47,831 nucleotides of DNA from Planctomycetaceae bacterium. Lineage in GTDB: Bacteria; Planctomycetota; Planctomycetia; Pirellulales; Pirellulaceae. This document shows, one piece after another, positions 24,691 through 32,734 of the stretch; positions within the stretch are counted from its first letter, which is position 1, and the number at the start of each line of letters is the position of its first letter. The notes beneath the pieces were generated by a model. That model worked only from the letters and a program-made list of their open reading frames with translations. It had not been told where the DNA came from and did not search any database. The stretch covers positions 1 to 47,831 of the forward strand of contig PBOG01000211.1 of assembly GCA_002724245.1 (NCBI GenBank), written 5' to 3'. Made by a program: the position numbers and the translations under genes.

Positions 24691-25734
24691 TCACGGCGCC
24701 ACTTTCCGATAGGCGGCAATACCACCGATTTCGGGTAAGATTTCAACCCGGTCGTGGAAACGCCGTGGACGTCGGTTGGAAATCAAGACGGCGCCCACGC
24801 GGAGCCGCTCCAGGACCGCGTCCGCTGTAATCACATCGATCCCCAAGGGCGAGTAGACGTAGCAGAGATCGTAACGACTGAGATCGATGACCTCCGGCTG
24901 AAATGCGTTTCCCGTTTTCAAACTGACGCGAGCAGGGGAATAGGCTTTCAGTCGGGACAGCTTTCTCAACAGGCAGTGCGCGAGGCGGTTGAGGCCAGGG
25001 TGCTGCTCGATACCCGTTGCGTGCGCTGGACTGTAGTAGTGCACCGTCGCGATCATCGTCCCGATGCCGCTGCCGAAATCGAGGAAACGTGTTCCCTGGT
25101 TCAATAGCTTCTGCCTGAGCAATTGCTGAACGAAATGGATGGCAAAAGAGGTGCCACGGGAGTCGAGGACGTAGTGGCCCCGGGTTTTATCCCACAACTC
25201 GGGATGCCGGTGGCGGGCCTTTGCCATGGTGTTGCGGTGACAATGTCCCAGATAGGCTGAGAATTCCTCCACCCGGGCCGGGGTCACGCAGCGCGCGTCA
25301 CGCCGCGCTGCCATGCGTGTCAACTCCATGAAATAGTGCGCGTAAGGAAGGCTGGCTGGAAGTTCGCGGGTGATCGATTGCTCGGCGAGATCGCGGCACT
25401 GGTCACCGGCCTGATCGGTGGGTACGGAGCTCGGCACGTCGACCGTGGTGACGAATTCGGTGGGAAGCGAGGGGATCAGCCTCCTCGCCAGGAACGTCTG
25501 CAGTTCGTTGGTCGTTTCTGCCCCAGCGCTGCGACAGAGGTGGCGAATGAGGGCCCGTTCCTGCACCCGGACCTTCAGGTGAATACCGTATTTGTAGGTG
25601 CTCCCCAGGAAACGGGCTGACTCCTCCGTGTAGATATAACGCCGCAAAAATGCGCTATCTGCCAAGGCCTGTCGCAGCTCGAGGAAAACCCTGGCGGTGG
25701 TCTGGGGGGCGGTTCGCGGCGAGGGTTCCGGCAT
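24691..25734 (-). CDS. class I SAM-dependent methyltransferase-like protein
   Basis: The 347-residue protein has a C-terminal Rossmann-type methyltransferase domain: the SAM-binding motif FLDFGSGIGTM near residue 215, the acidic end of the next strand in ATGIEQHP, and YDLCYVYSPLG at the motif IV position. The first 200 residues match no family I recognise; they are largely helical with a short basic stretch. ATG 25734 is preceded by AGGA at a spacing of about nine bases and follows the stop of the upstream hypothetical gene by 49 bases; the frame is open further upstream but runs over that gene. The substrate is not evident. Confidence 0.75.
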   Translation of the reverse strand: MPEPSPRTAPQTTARVFLELRQALADSAFLRRYIYTEESARFLGSTYKYGIHLKVRVQERALIRHLCRSAGAETTNELQTFLARRLIPSLPTEFVTTVDVPSSVPTDQAGDQCRDLAEQSITRELPASLPYAHYFMELTRMAARRDARCVTPARVEEFSAYLGHCHRNTMAKARHRHPELWDKTRGHYVLDSRGTSFAIHFVQQLLRQKLLNQGTRFLDFGSGIGTMIATVHYYSPAHATGIEQHPGLNRLAHCLLRKLSRLKAYSPARVSLKTGNAFQPEVIDLSRYDLCYVYSPLGIDVITADAVLERLRVGAVLISNRRPRRFHDRVEILPEIGGIAAYRKVAP

Positions 25735-25783
25735 AACAGGTCTTCCTGTAACGGGGAACGCAGCAGGACTTGCCCGGGCGCAG

Positions 25784-26533
25784 TCAGGGATTGCGCGTAC
25801 CGGGTGCGAGTGCTTCATCCACGGCCTTGTCAAATTCGTCAGCGAAATTGATCTCGGGGACCTCCGTGGCGACTCCGGCCTCGTTGGCTGCCTCCGTCGC
25901 GGCGACCACAAAACCTCGCAGTTCCTCATCCGTGAGCGATTGCCGAAACGTCCGTGGGCCCTCCGGGCTCTCACGATCACTGATCGTATCCAGCACAGCA
26001 CTGACCGTGTCAGGTGAAATCGATTCGTCCAGTGAGCCATATGCGAACCGCTGGATCTCGCGGCGCGCGGCCTCTTTCTCGTCGGCGTTCAGTCCCGATT
26101 GATCGAGGTACTGGCGTTCCACCACGAGTGCGGAGGCTGCCGGCAGTAAGGGGCTCTCGCTGATCACCTTGACGATTTGACCGAGTTCTTCGGCGCTGAG
26201 GTCGCCGTCCGCGTATTGTTGCGCTAGCTGATCCAGACGCCGGTCAATCCGTTGGCGTTGTTCCGCTGGAATCCGTAGTTCTCGGATGGCCCGCTTGATG
26301 ACCAGGCTGCTAGTTTCCGCCGCCAGGAAACGCCAGTTGCTCACGACCCAGAACGAACCAACGGTCGCGATCACAAAGCCCACAGCGGTCAGGCAACCGC
26401 ACCCTAGTAGCAGGTTTCGGCAGCCTTTTGATTGAGTAGGAGGCGTTGCGGCCGGGGAAGCCCCGTTGGGGAGGGGGATTTGACGGGGGGGAGGCGGGTG
26501 GCTTGTCGAATCCACGGTTGGGTCATCAGACAT
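25784..26533 (-). CDS. hypothetical protein with one membrane segment
   Basis: The 249-residue protein starts with a Pro-rich cytoplasmic segment (HPPPPRQIPLPNG), then one hydrophobic helix at about residues 44-66 (LLLGCGCLTAVGFVIATVGSFWVV), then a mainly helical, charged domain rich in Glu, Arg and Gln. No known family is recognised. The start is uncertain: ATG 26533 and GTG 26545 are both possible and neither has a clear ribosome-binding site. It lies between the PLP decarboxylase gene (84-base gap) and the methyltransferase gene (49-base gap), all on the minus strand, so co-transcription is likely. Confidence 0.7.
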   Translation of the reverse strand: MSDDPTVDSTSHPPPPRQIPLPNGASPAATPPTQSKGCRNLLLGCGCLTAVGFVIATVGSFWVVSNWRFLAAETSSLVIKRAIRELRIPAEQRQRIDRRLDQLAQQYADGDLSAEELGQIVKVISESPLLPAASALVVERQYLDQSGLNADEKEAARREIQRFAYGSLDESISPDTVSAVLDTISDRESPEGPRTFRQSLTDEELRGFVVAATEAANEAGVATEVPEINFADEFDKAVDEALAPGTRNP

Positions 26534-26617
26534 AAGGTAATCCACGGCGACCAGTGCTCAGGCAGGGGCATCATAGCAGCTGATGGGGGGGCGACAATAC
26601 ATACGGTCTGCCAGAGG

Positions 26618-28063
26618 CTATAGGGTGAGTTGGTGGATTTGTGCGACGCTGCGTTGGATTTCTTCCGCCGTGGTTCGATGGTTCATCACGACCAGCCTGA
26701 GAGTGGTACGGCTTGCGAGTGTGGTGGTGGACAACATCAACTCGCCGCTGGCGAGCGTGGCTTCCATCAGCTTTGTGTCTCGTAGTGCGCGGTCGACTTC
26801 CGTTTCGTGAGGTTGTTTTCGATGTCCAAAAGTGACGATGGACAGGACTGGATCCTGGACTTCCAGTCGCGGGTTCTTACGCAGCAGGTCAGCGGCAAGT
26901 TGCGCCAGTTCCATATCGTGTTCAATCTGCCTGGCTAGTTCCTTGCGTCCTGCCGAGCGCAATAACATCCAGACTGCGATGACGCGGGCGGGCCGTGACA
27001 GCTCGGGTCCGTGGTCAAGGAAGTTGACTTCGTCGCGTGGCAGGTCGGCGAGGTATTCGCCATCGGCGGAGAACGTCCGTTTGAGTATCTCAGGATCTCG
27101 GACTAATGCGCAACCTATGCCCATGGGGCAATAGAGCCATTTGTGGGGATCGAGGGTCAGGGAGTCGGCGCGGTTCAGACCCTGCAGCAGCTGTTTGCCG
27201 CGCGCACTAATCGCCGCAAATCCGCCGTATGCGGCATCGACGTGGAACCAGATGTGTTCCCGCGCGCAGAGGTCCGCAATGGCTGCGAGCGGGTCGATCG
27301 CGCCAGAATTGGTGGTGCCGGCGGTCGCGGCAACGGCCAATGGCAGACGGCCACCGCGACGATCTCGAGCGATGCACGCCTGCAACGCGTCAACGTCCAT
27401 TTGGAAATTGGCGTTGGTGGGAACGTTGCAGATGGCGGCGCTTGGAAATCCAAGGACGGCTGCGGATTTCCGCAGGGACGCGTGGCCTTCAGGGGAAACA
27501 TAAACAACACCGCGTTCCAATGCCGCGGTTCCCGCGCGTGTTCTGGCGGCAGCCAGACCAACAAGATTTGCCAGCGAACCACCACTGGTAAAAATTCCTC
27601 CAGAGTGGAGTGGGAAGTCGAGCATTTGTTTGATCCAGCGGAGGACGGTCAACTCGAGTGCGCAAACGGTCGAGCCACCAAGCCAACTACCGGAGAACGG
27701 GTTCGTCCCAGCGGCAAGCATACCGCCGAGGGCACCTGCGAAACTGGAGGGACAAGGGATATAGCCGTGGAAACGCGGGTGGTTTACCAAGGTGAGGTCG
27801 GGGATGACCCGATGGAAAAAGAACTCCAGGCAGTCGTCCAGCGCATGGGGATCTTCCGGAAGTGCCTCATCGACCAGGGAGGCGAATTCGGTGCGTGTCC
27901 CACGCCTGGCAACCGGTTGGTCGGGGAGCGTAGTGTGATGTGCAACGAGACGATCGATCAGGGCGTAACCGACCCGACGCATCGTCTCCGCGTCCGGGTC
28001 CAGGGCGGGGCGCGCTGCGGTACCGTAAATCGTATCGTCCTGTGGTGGGGGTAATTCGGGCAT
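26618..28063 (-). CDS. group II PLP-dependent decarboxylase (aromatic amino acid / glutamate type)
   Basis: A 481-residue fold-I PLP enzyme of the group II decarboxylases, which remove CO2 from aromatic amino acids, glutamate or related substrates. Hallmarks in order are FFHRVIPDLTLVNHPRFHGY, the GGIFTSGGSLANL region that holds the cofactor phosphate, WFHVDAAYGGF with the Asp that contacts the pyridine nitrogen, and the Schiff-base lysine K308 in TLDPHKWLYCPMG. The C-terminal domain is complete. ATG 28063 is chosen; the frame is open to 28192 but that would translate sequence with a different look and overlaps the opposing decayed gene. The 5' end of the gene abuts the start of that decayed gene at a CATG shared by both strands. 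The exact substrate cannot be told. Confidence 0.88.
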   Translation of the reverse strand: MPELPPPQDDTIYGTAARPALDPDAETMRRVGYALIDRLVAHHTTLPDQPVARRGTRTEFASLVDEALPEDPHALDDCLEFFFHRVIPDLTLVNHPRFHGYIPCPSSFAGALGGMLAAGTNPFSGSWLGGSTVCALELTVLRWIKQMLDFPLHSGGIFTSGGSLANLVGLAAARTRAGTAALERGVVYVSPEGHASLRKSAAVLGFPSAAICNVPTNANFQMDVDALQACIARDRRGGRLPLAVAATAGTTNSGAIDPLAAIADLCAREHIWFHVDAAYGGFAAISARGKQLLQGLNRADSLTLDPHKWLYCPMGIGCALVRDPEILKRTFSADGEYLADLPRDEVNFLDHGPELSRPARVIAVWMLLRSAGRKELARQIEHDMELAQLAADLLRKNPRLEVQDPVLSIVTFGHRKQPHETEVDRALRDTKLMEATLASGELMLSTTTLASRTTLRLVVMNHRTTAEEIQRSVAQIHQLTL

Positions 28064-28118
28064 GGTGGTGCTCGCGGAGTCAATGGCGGTGTTGGTGTAC
28101 TTGACGGGATCGGCGGTA

Positions 28119-29326
28119 GCGACCGAGCCGCTGCGGGCCCTTGAGCGTTTCCCGGAGTTGGCGGAAACCTTTCCGTTCGGGTTCTGGTACACGCAGGCAC
28201 CAATGGACGAGCAGCTGGCTGGAGCGTTCCAGGAAACGTATCAAGAACGACGTGGGAAATTGTTCCACCTCTGGCCCGCCACTATACCAATGCGCTGATC
28301 ACGGCCCATCCGGCTGCCAATACGGAATCGCTGGATGTCGCCGGTCAGTACGGGATGAAGCTGATTTCCTCCGCTGAATTTCTACACGGACATATCAATC
28401 ATGCCTGGGCAAGTGACTGGGAATTCCGCCATGCAGCAGGTACTTCAGCTGGCGGCGGGGCATGCTAGCCAGGTCAAGTCGCACCTGCAGTTGCTGGCCT
28501 ACCTGGTATTTGATGAACCACGCGCTGCGGCCGCTGGGAAGATCCAGAGAGTCTCTGACAGATTCTTCGAGAGCGACTCTGGCCACCCTGCGATTTATAC
28601 GCATTCGGACGTACCTCTGGGTCCGCTGAAGCAGAAGGCGCAAGGGAAGTTCTTACAAACCCGGGATGTGATTTTGTCCGATTGTTACAGGGTCACAGCG
28701 CAGAGCGGCCGGGATCCTTGGCTCTATGGGGACGTCTATCTTTCGGAGTTGCGGTGTTCCAATCCGCATGCATTGCAATGGCCCATCATTCAGGCGTTTA
28801 AGAAACCGTACACTATTTCGGCGCTCCCTACGCCGGCGGAATTGCGTGTCATGGTTTATCACACGGGTGGCCCAGGGAGCCAAAGGAGCATTTTTTTTTA
28901 CTACGCACCAGGCTTACCTCGGGTCCTGGGCGAGGCGACATTGGTTTTATCGGGGCAGTGGGACTCCCTGGTTCGGGCGTGAACCATTGATGGAGTAAAT
29001 TGGCCGTATCGGCGCCCATCTGACGACGGCCGGTTCGCTCTTGGTGCCGTTACATTACGCGCCGGACTATCCGGTTCATGTCGGTACCATCGGTGCGCCG
29101 TTTTGGCCTGAACAGGGGCAGGTGTTGGCTGGGTACTGGGCCGCTGGCCTGGAGTTGCCTTCTGACTACGCAGCCGTCGTGGAATACCCGCCGCAGGAAC
29201 GCGGCCGGGGAATCGTCTGGCGGGGGGGCGTTTGACCCGCGCGTCAGCACCGAACGCGTGCGGCGCGGCATGCACTATGCTCTCCTGATCAGAAATCTCG
29301 TCGAATACATGTCGTCAGCCCCTTGA
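28119..29326 (+). pseudogene. decayed TIM-barrel glycoside hydrolase-like gene, multiple frameshifts
   Basis: Fragments of one protein appear in succession in different frames. The order is FPFGFWYTQAP to about 28270; ARHYTNALITAHPAANTESL to about 28430; QLLAYLVFDEPRAAAAGK through GRDPWLYGDVYLSELRCSNP to about 28864; GAKGAFFFTTHQ to a TAA at 28996-28998 and, beyond it in the same frame, LLVPLHYAPDYPVHVG to about 29228; then MHYALLIRNLVEYMS to the stop at 29324-29326. That makes four frame changes and one nonsense codon in 1.2 kb, while every other gene in the window is intact. The pattern of a tyrosine-rich barrel, a YLVFDEP-like strand and HPAIYTHSDVP suggests a glycoside-hydrolase-like fold, possibly beta-galactosidase-related; that naming is tentative. 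Its true N-terminus is not visible. Confidence 0.85.
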
Positions 29327-29503
29327 CGGAGGACCCCGCTAGCGGTGGGTTGGAGAATTTCTGTTGGCTGTCGCAGGATCGGCCGATCCATAGAGGAGGT
29401 ATCGTTTCTGCGCTCCGCGGGAGGACGGTGTGGCATCCGCCGGGCAGGCAGGAAGCGGGAGCGGCAATCTTAGGCCGCGGAAACTGCAGAAGGGACTCGC
29501 GAG
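29327..29503. other. gap between decayed gene and transporter
   Basis: No gene or terminator is supported in these 177 bases. A purine-rich GCAGAAGGGACTC at about 29486-29498 provides the ribosome-binding site of the transporter gene that starts at 29504. Confidence 0.4.
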
Positions 29504-31288
29504 ATGACCAACGATCAGGCGATTGCGTTCGGCGTGTTGTCGATGACACTCGTCCTATTTGCCTGGGGGAAATGGCGTTACGACATCGTCGCTGCAGCCG
29601 CCCTGTTTACATTGGTCGCAGTGGGCATTGTGGATGCGCAGGAGGCTTTGTTGGGTTTTGGTCACCCGGCGGTCATTACGGTCGCTGCGGTCCTGGTGAT
29701 TAGTCGCGCACTGCGCAACTCCGGCGCGGTGAGTCTGTTGGCACGCCAGTTGAAGCCGCTGGCAGTGAATCCTACGGCGCACGTGCTGAGCCTCTGTGTG
29801 GTGGTGGCCGTCTGCTCGGCCTTTATGAACAACGTTGGGGCGTTGGCGCTGCTTTTGCCAGTGGCGCTCAAGTCGGCTGCAGAGAGAAAATGTTCGCCGG
29901 CGATCATCATGATGCCACTGGCATTCGCCAGTATCCTGGGGGGCATGGTGACGATGATCGGTACACCGCCGAACATCATTATTGCGACGTATCGCGGGGA
30001 AATGGCTGGTGCGGATAGTGCCTTTGGGATGTTTGATTTTTCACCCGTTGGTGGAGTCGTGGCGATTGGCGGCGTGTTGTTTGTTGCCTTGGGAGGGTGG
30101 CGGTTGATTCCCCGCCGCCGGGACGAGTCTCCAGCGCATGAAGCGCTGGCGGGGATTGGCGAATACATTACCGAAGTCAGGATTCCCGAAACCAGCAAAC
30201 TGATAGGTGAGCGGGTTGGGCAGGTTGAGGAACTCTCTGGCGAGCGTCTGGAGTTGATTGGACGGATCGACCGCGGCGGACGTTTCTCAAGAAGCTCGCC
30301 ACGACACGCGATTGAGCCGGCCGAGGAATTTCTGGTGAAGGCGGATCCCGCCCATCTGAGTGACCTTTTGAATGAGTACGGGTTGGAGTTGACCAAGTCG
30401 ACCCAACGCCGCATCGACAATCTGGAAACCCGGGATCACTCATTTGTGGAAGCGGTGGTGACCCCCGGATCGCTGCTAGTGGGACGTGACCGGAAATATC
30501 TCCGGCGTCGTAGTGCAGGTGCGGCGGTACTCCTGGCCATTGCTCGGCAGGGGCGTCCGATTCGACGACGCATGGCCGATGTTCGGTTTCGAGCTGGCGA
30601 CGTTCTGTTGTTGCAAGGTGAGGAAGAAGACCTCGATCTGATGTTTGGCAGGCTGGGACTGTTGACGCTGGAGGGACGCGATCTGGCGGTGGTGCGTTTT
30701 GGACGGATTGCTGAGGCCTTGGCGATCTTTGCGGTGGCGATAGGTCTGGCGATTGCCGGTTGGTTGTCGACGCCGATCGCGTTCCTGGGGGCCGTGCTGG
30801 CGTATGTGGTCACGGGCATCCTGCCGGCGCGAGAGATTTACCGTGAAATTGATTGGCCGATCATTGTCCTGCTGGGTGCGCTGATTCCCGTGAGTGGAGC
30901 CTTGTCCTCGACGGGCGGTTCGGCGTTGATGGCGAATGGAATCCTGCAGCTCACGAGTGGGCTACCCGCCGTGATGGTGGTCGGGTTGGTCATGGTGGCT
31001 ACCATGTGTTTGTCTGATGTCATCAACAACGCAGCGACGGCGCTAGTGATGGCACCCGTGGCCGTACAGATTGGCACGGCATTGAATGCCTCCCCCGATC
31101 CATTCTTGATGGCGGTCGCTGTCGGGGCGAGTTGCGCATTTCTGACCCCGATCGGACACCAGTCCAATGCTCTGGTGATGGGGCCAGGTGGGTATCACTT
31201 TGGCGACTATTGGCGCATGGGATTGCCTTTGGAGATTCTGATCGTCATGGTTGCCACGCCCCTCATCCTGGTGGTGTGGCCACTCTGA
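29504..31288 (+). CDS. SLC13-type anion transporter with RCK_C (TrkA-C) domains
   Basis: The 594-residue membrane protein has two hydrophobic halves, about residues 1-205 and 395-594, with roughly eleven helices. Between them lies a soluble part of about 190 residues holding two RCK_C-like regulatory domains (IPETSKLIGERVGQVE and TPGSLLVGRDRKYLRRR each open one). Signature loops MIGTPPNIIIATYRGE in the first half and INNAATALVMAPVA and TPIGHQSNALVMGPGGY in the second place it in the SLC13/DASS superfamily, whose members carry sulfate, dicarboxylates or similar anions with Na+. The exact anion is unknown. An AGAAGGGA about nine bases upstream supports the ATG. It stands alone on the plus strand next to a decayed gene. 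Confidence 0.88.
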   Translation: MTNDQAIAFGVLSMTLVLFAWGKWRYDIVAAAALFTLVAVGIVDAQEALLGFGHPAVITVAAVLVISRALRNSGAVSLLARQLKPLAVNPTAHVLSLCVVVAVCSAFMNNVGALALLLPVALKSAAERKCSPAIIMMPLAFASILGGMVTMIGTPPNIIIATYRGEMAGADSAFGMFDFSPVGGVVAIGGVLFVALGGWRLIPRRRDESPAHEALAGIGEYITEVRIPETSKLIGERVGQVEELSGERLELIGRIDRGGRFSRSSPRHAIEPAEEFLVKADPAHLSDLLNEYGLELTKSTQRRIDNLETRDHSFVEAVVTPGSLLVGRDRKYLRRRSAGAAVLLAIARQGRPIRRRMADVRFRAGDVLLLQGEEEDLDLMFGRLGLLTLEGRDLAVVRFGRIAEALAIFAVAIGLAIAGWLSTPIAFLGAVLAYVVTGILPAREIYREIDWPIIVLLGALIPVSGALSSTGGSALMANGILQLTSGLPAVMVVGLVMVATMCLSDVINNAATALVMAPVAVQIGTALNASPDPFLMAVAVGASCAFLTPIGHQSNALVMGPGGYHFGDYWRMGLPLEILIVMVATPLILVVWPL

Positions 31289-31327
31289 CGCAGGGGTTCC
31301 GGACGGCACATCCGGCAGGCTCTTTGC

Positions 31328-32674
31328 TCAGGAGAATAGATCTCCTGGCAGAGCGCCAGTGGAATCGGAGTACCGGGTCGTGGTCACGTCGAGCGTGTTG
31401 AGCATGCTGACGAACAAGTTGGTCATGGGGATATGGTTTCCGTAAATGCGGTAACTGCCATGATTCACACCGAGCTTTTTTCCACCGGCAAGAATAAGTG
31501 GATAGTTTCTTGCATTGTGGGTGGTGCTGCAGGCGCTGCCAAACAAAACCAGGGTATTGTCGAGCAGCGGTCCGGATTCGTCGTGTACGGTTTTGAGACG
31601 CTCCAGGAAATAGCCGCAGTGGCTGGCCAGCCAGCGATCGTAATTGCTCCAGTTCTCCCATTCGGTTGAGTGACTGATACTGTGGTGGCCTCGTTTGATC
31701 CCGCAGGCCAGCTTGGGGAAGTGGTCGGCGAAACCGATGCCATCTTCCCGGCCAAGCATGTACGTCATTACGCGGGTCATGTCCGTCTGCAGCCCGAGAA
31801 CCATGATGTCGAGCATCGACCGGATATAAGCCTCGGGATTCCTGGTGGCGTCTACCTCAAAATCAATGTGATCGGCGGTTACGTCGGGATGCGGGGTATT
31901 TAACCACTTCTCATTACGCTGGATTTGTTGTTCAACGCGGCTTAAGGATGCCAGGAATTCATCCAGTTTGCGGCGGTCGGTATTGCCCAGTTGGCGACTG
32001 AGCCTGCGACTGTCTTCCAGGACTAGGTCGACGATTCGCCGGCCACGTTGCAGCTGGGCCTGCCGTTCGCGGGTGGTGGTACCGCCTGCGGGTGAGAAAT
32101 ACCGCTCGAAAATGGCGCGGTGCCGATGCTCCGCCGGTATCGGTTTTCCGGAGTCGTCAAAGGACAACGTTGAGACGCGCGATTGATAGCCCACACCCCC
32201 ATCGACGGAGAGTGTCAGTGAGGGGTATCGCGTACTTTCGCCCAGTTTGCGGGCGGCAACCTGGTCGATGGAAATATTGTTCCGATAGTTGCTTCCCGAC
32301 ACGTCTCCTCCGGTGAGCCATGAGTCGCCAGCGATGTGACCGAGTAGCTCGCGGCTTCGTGGGTGGCTGAGCTCGCCGAGAATGGACATGTCTTGTCGGT
32401 GGTCACCAAGAACGGAGAGGGTGTTGGTGAGTTCGTAGTCGCGTCCCTCCCCCAGAGGGAACCAGCTCCACTGGGAGTGCGCGGCGGCATCCTTGTCTCG
32501 ATTGGGGATTCCGCATCCGTTAGGGAAATAGAGGCAGCAGAGACGCTTACGCGCTGTGTCGCTCTCAGTTTGGTTGACCGTCGTGCCCATCGCTTCCAGA
32601 TAGGGAAGTGTGAGTGTGACGCCGACCCCGTGCAGGAAGCTGCGTCGGTTCAGGTGCCAGGAGCGGTGTGACAT
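31328..32674 (-). CDS. DUF1552 family protein, Tat-exported
   Basis: The 448-residue protein matches DUF1552, a planctomycete-enriched family of unknown activity that is related in layout to DUF1501. It begins with a twin-arginine signal (HLNRRSFLHGVGVTLTLPYL), followed by LCCLYFPNGCGIPN, LLGHIAGDSWLTGGDVSGSN, and a C-terminal segment with DNTLVLFGSACSTTHNARNYPLILAGGKKLG. ATG 32674 is chosen because GGAGA lies about nine bases upstream and the RR motif falls at residues 10-11; an upstream in-frame start at 32716 would delay it. It follows a DUF1592-type gene by 60 bases on the same strand, the standard pairing for these families. Confidence 0.9.
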   Translation of the reverse strand: MSHRSWHLNRRSFLHGVGVTLTLPYLEAMGTTVNQTESDTARKRLCCLYFPNGCGIPNRDKDAAAHSQWSWFPLGEGRDYELTNTLSVLGDHRQDMSILGELSHPRSRELLGHIAGDSWLTGGDVSGSNYRNNISIDQVAARKLGESTRYPSLTLSVDGGVGYQSRVSTLSFDDSGKPIPAEHRHRAIFERYFSPAGGTTTRERQAQLQRGRRIVDLVLEDSRRLSRQLGNTDRRKLDEFLASLSRVEQQIQRNEKWLNTPHPDVTADHIDFEVDATRNPEAYIRSMLDIMVLGLQTDMTRVMTYMLGREDGIGFADHFPKLACGIKRGHHSISHSTEWENWSNYDRWLASHCGYFLERLKTVHDESGPLLDNTLVLFGSACSTTHNARNYPLILAGGKKLGVNHGSYRIYGNHIPMTNLFVSMLNTLDVTTTRYSDSTGALPGDLFS

Positions 32675-32734
32675 CGGGTTGATTCTCCACGGTATGCAAT
32701 TGGGTGCGCACTTCACAGGAGTGACGCGAGGTGT

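Noticed and set aside
27143-28054. A 303-codon plus-strand open frame opposite the PLP decarboxylase
   Set aside because: It mirrors the decarboxylase coding strand and has no recognisable similarity.
28401-28982. A stand-alone 193-residue gene
   Set aside because: Its sequence continues, in other frames, on both sides as one conserved protein, so it is the longest surviving piece of a decayed gene.
31288-31330. A short inverted repeat after the SLC13 gene as a terminator
   Set aside because: The stem is only about five base pairs and no T tract follows.
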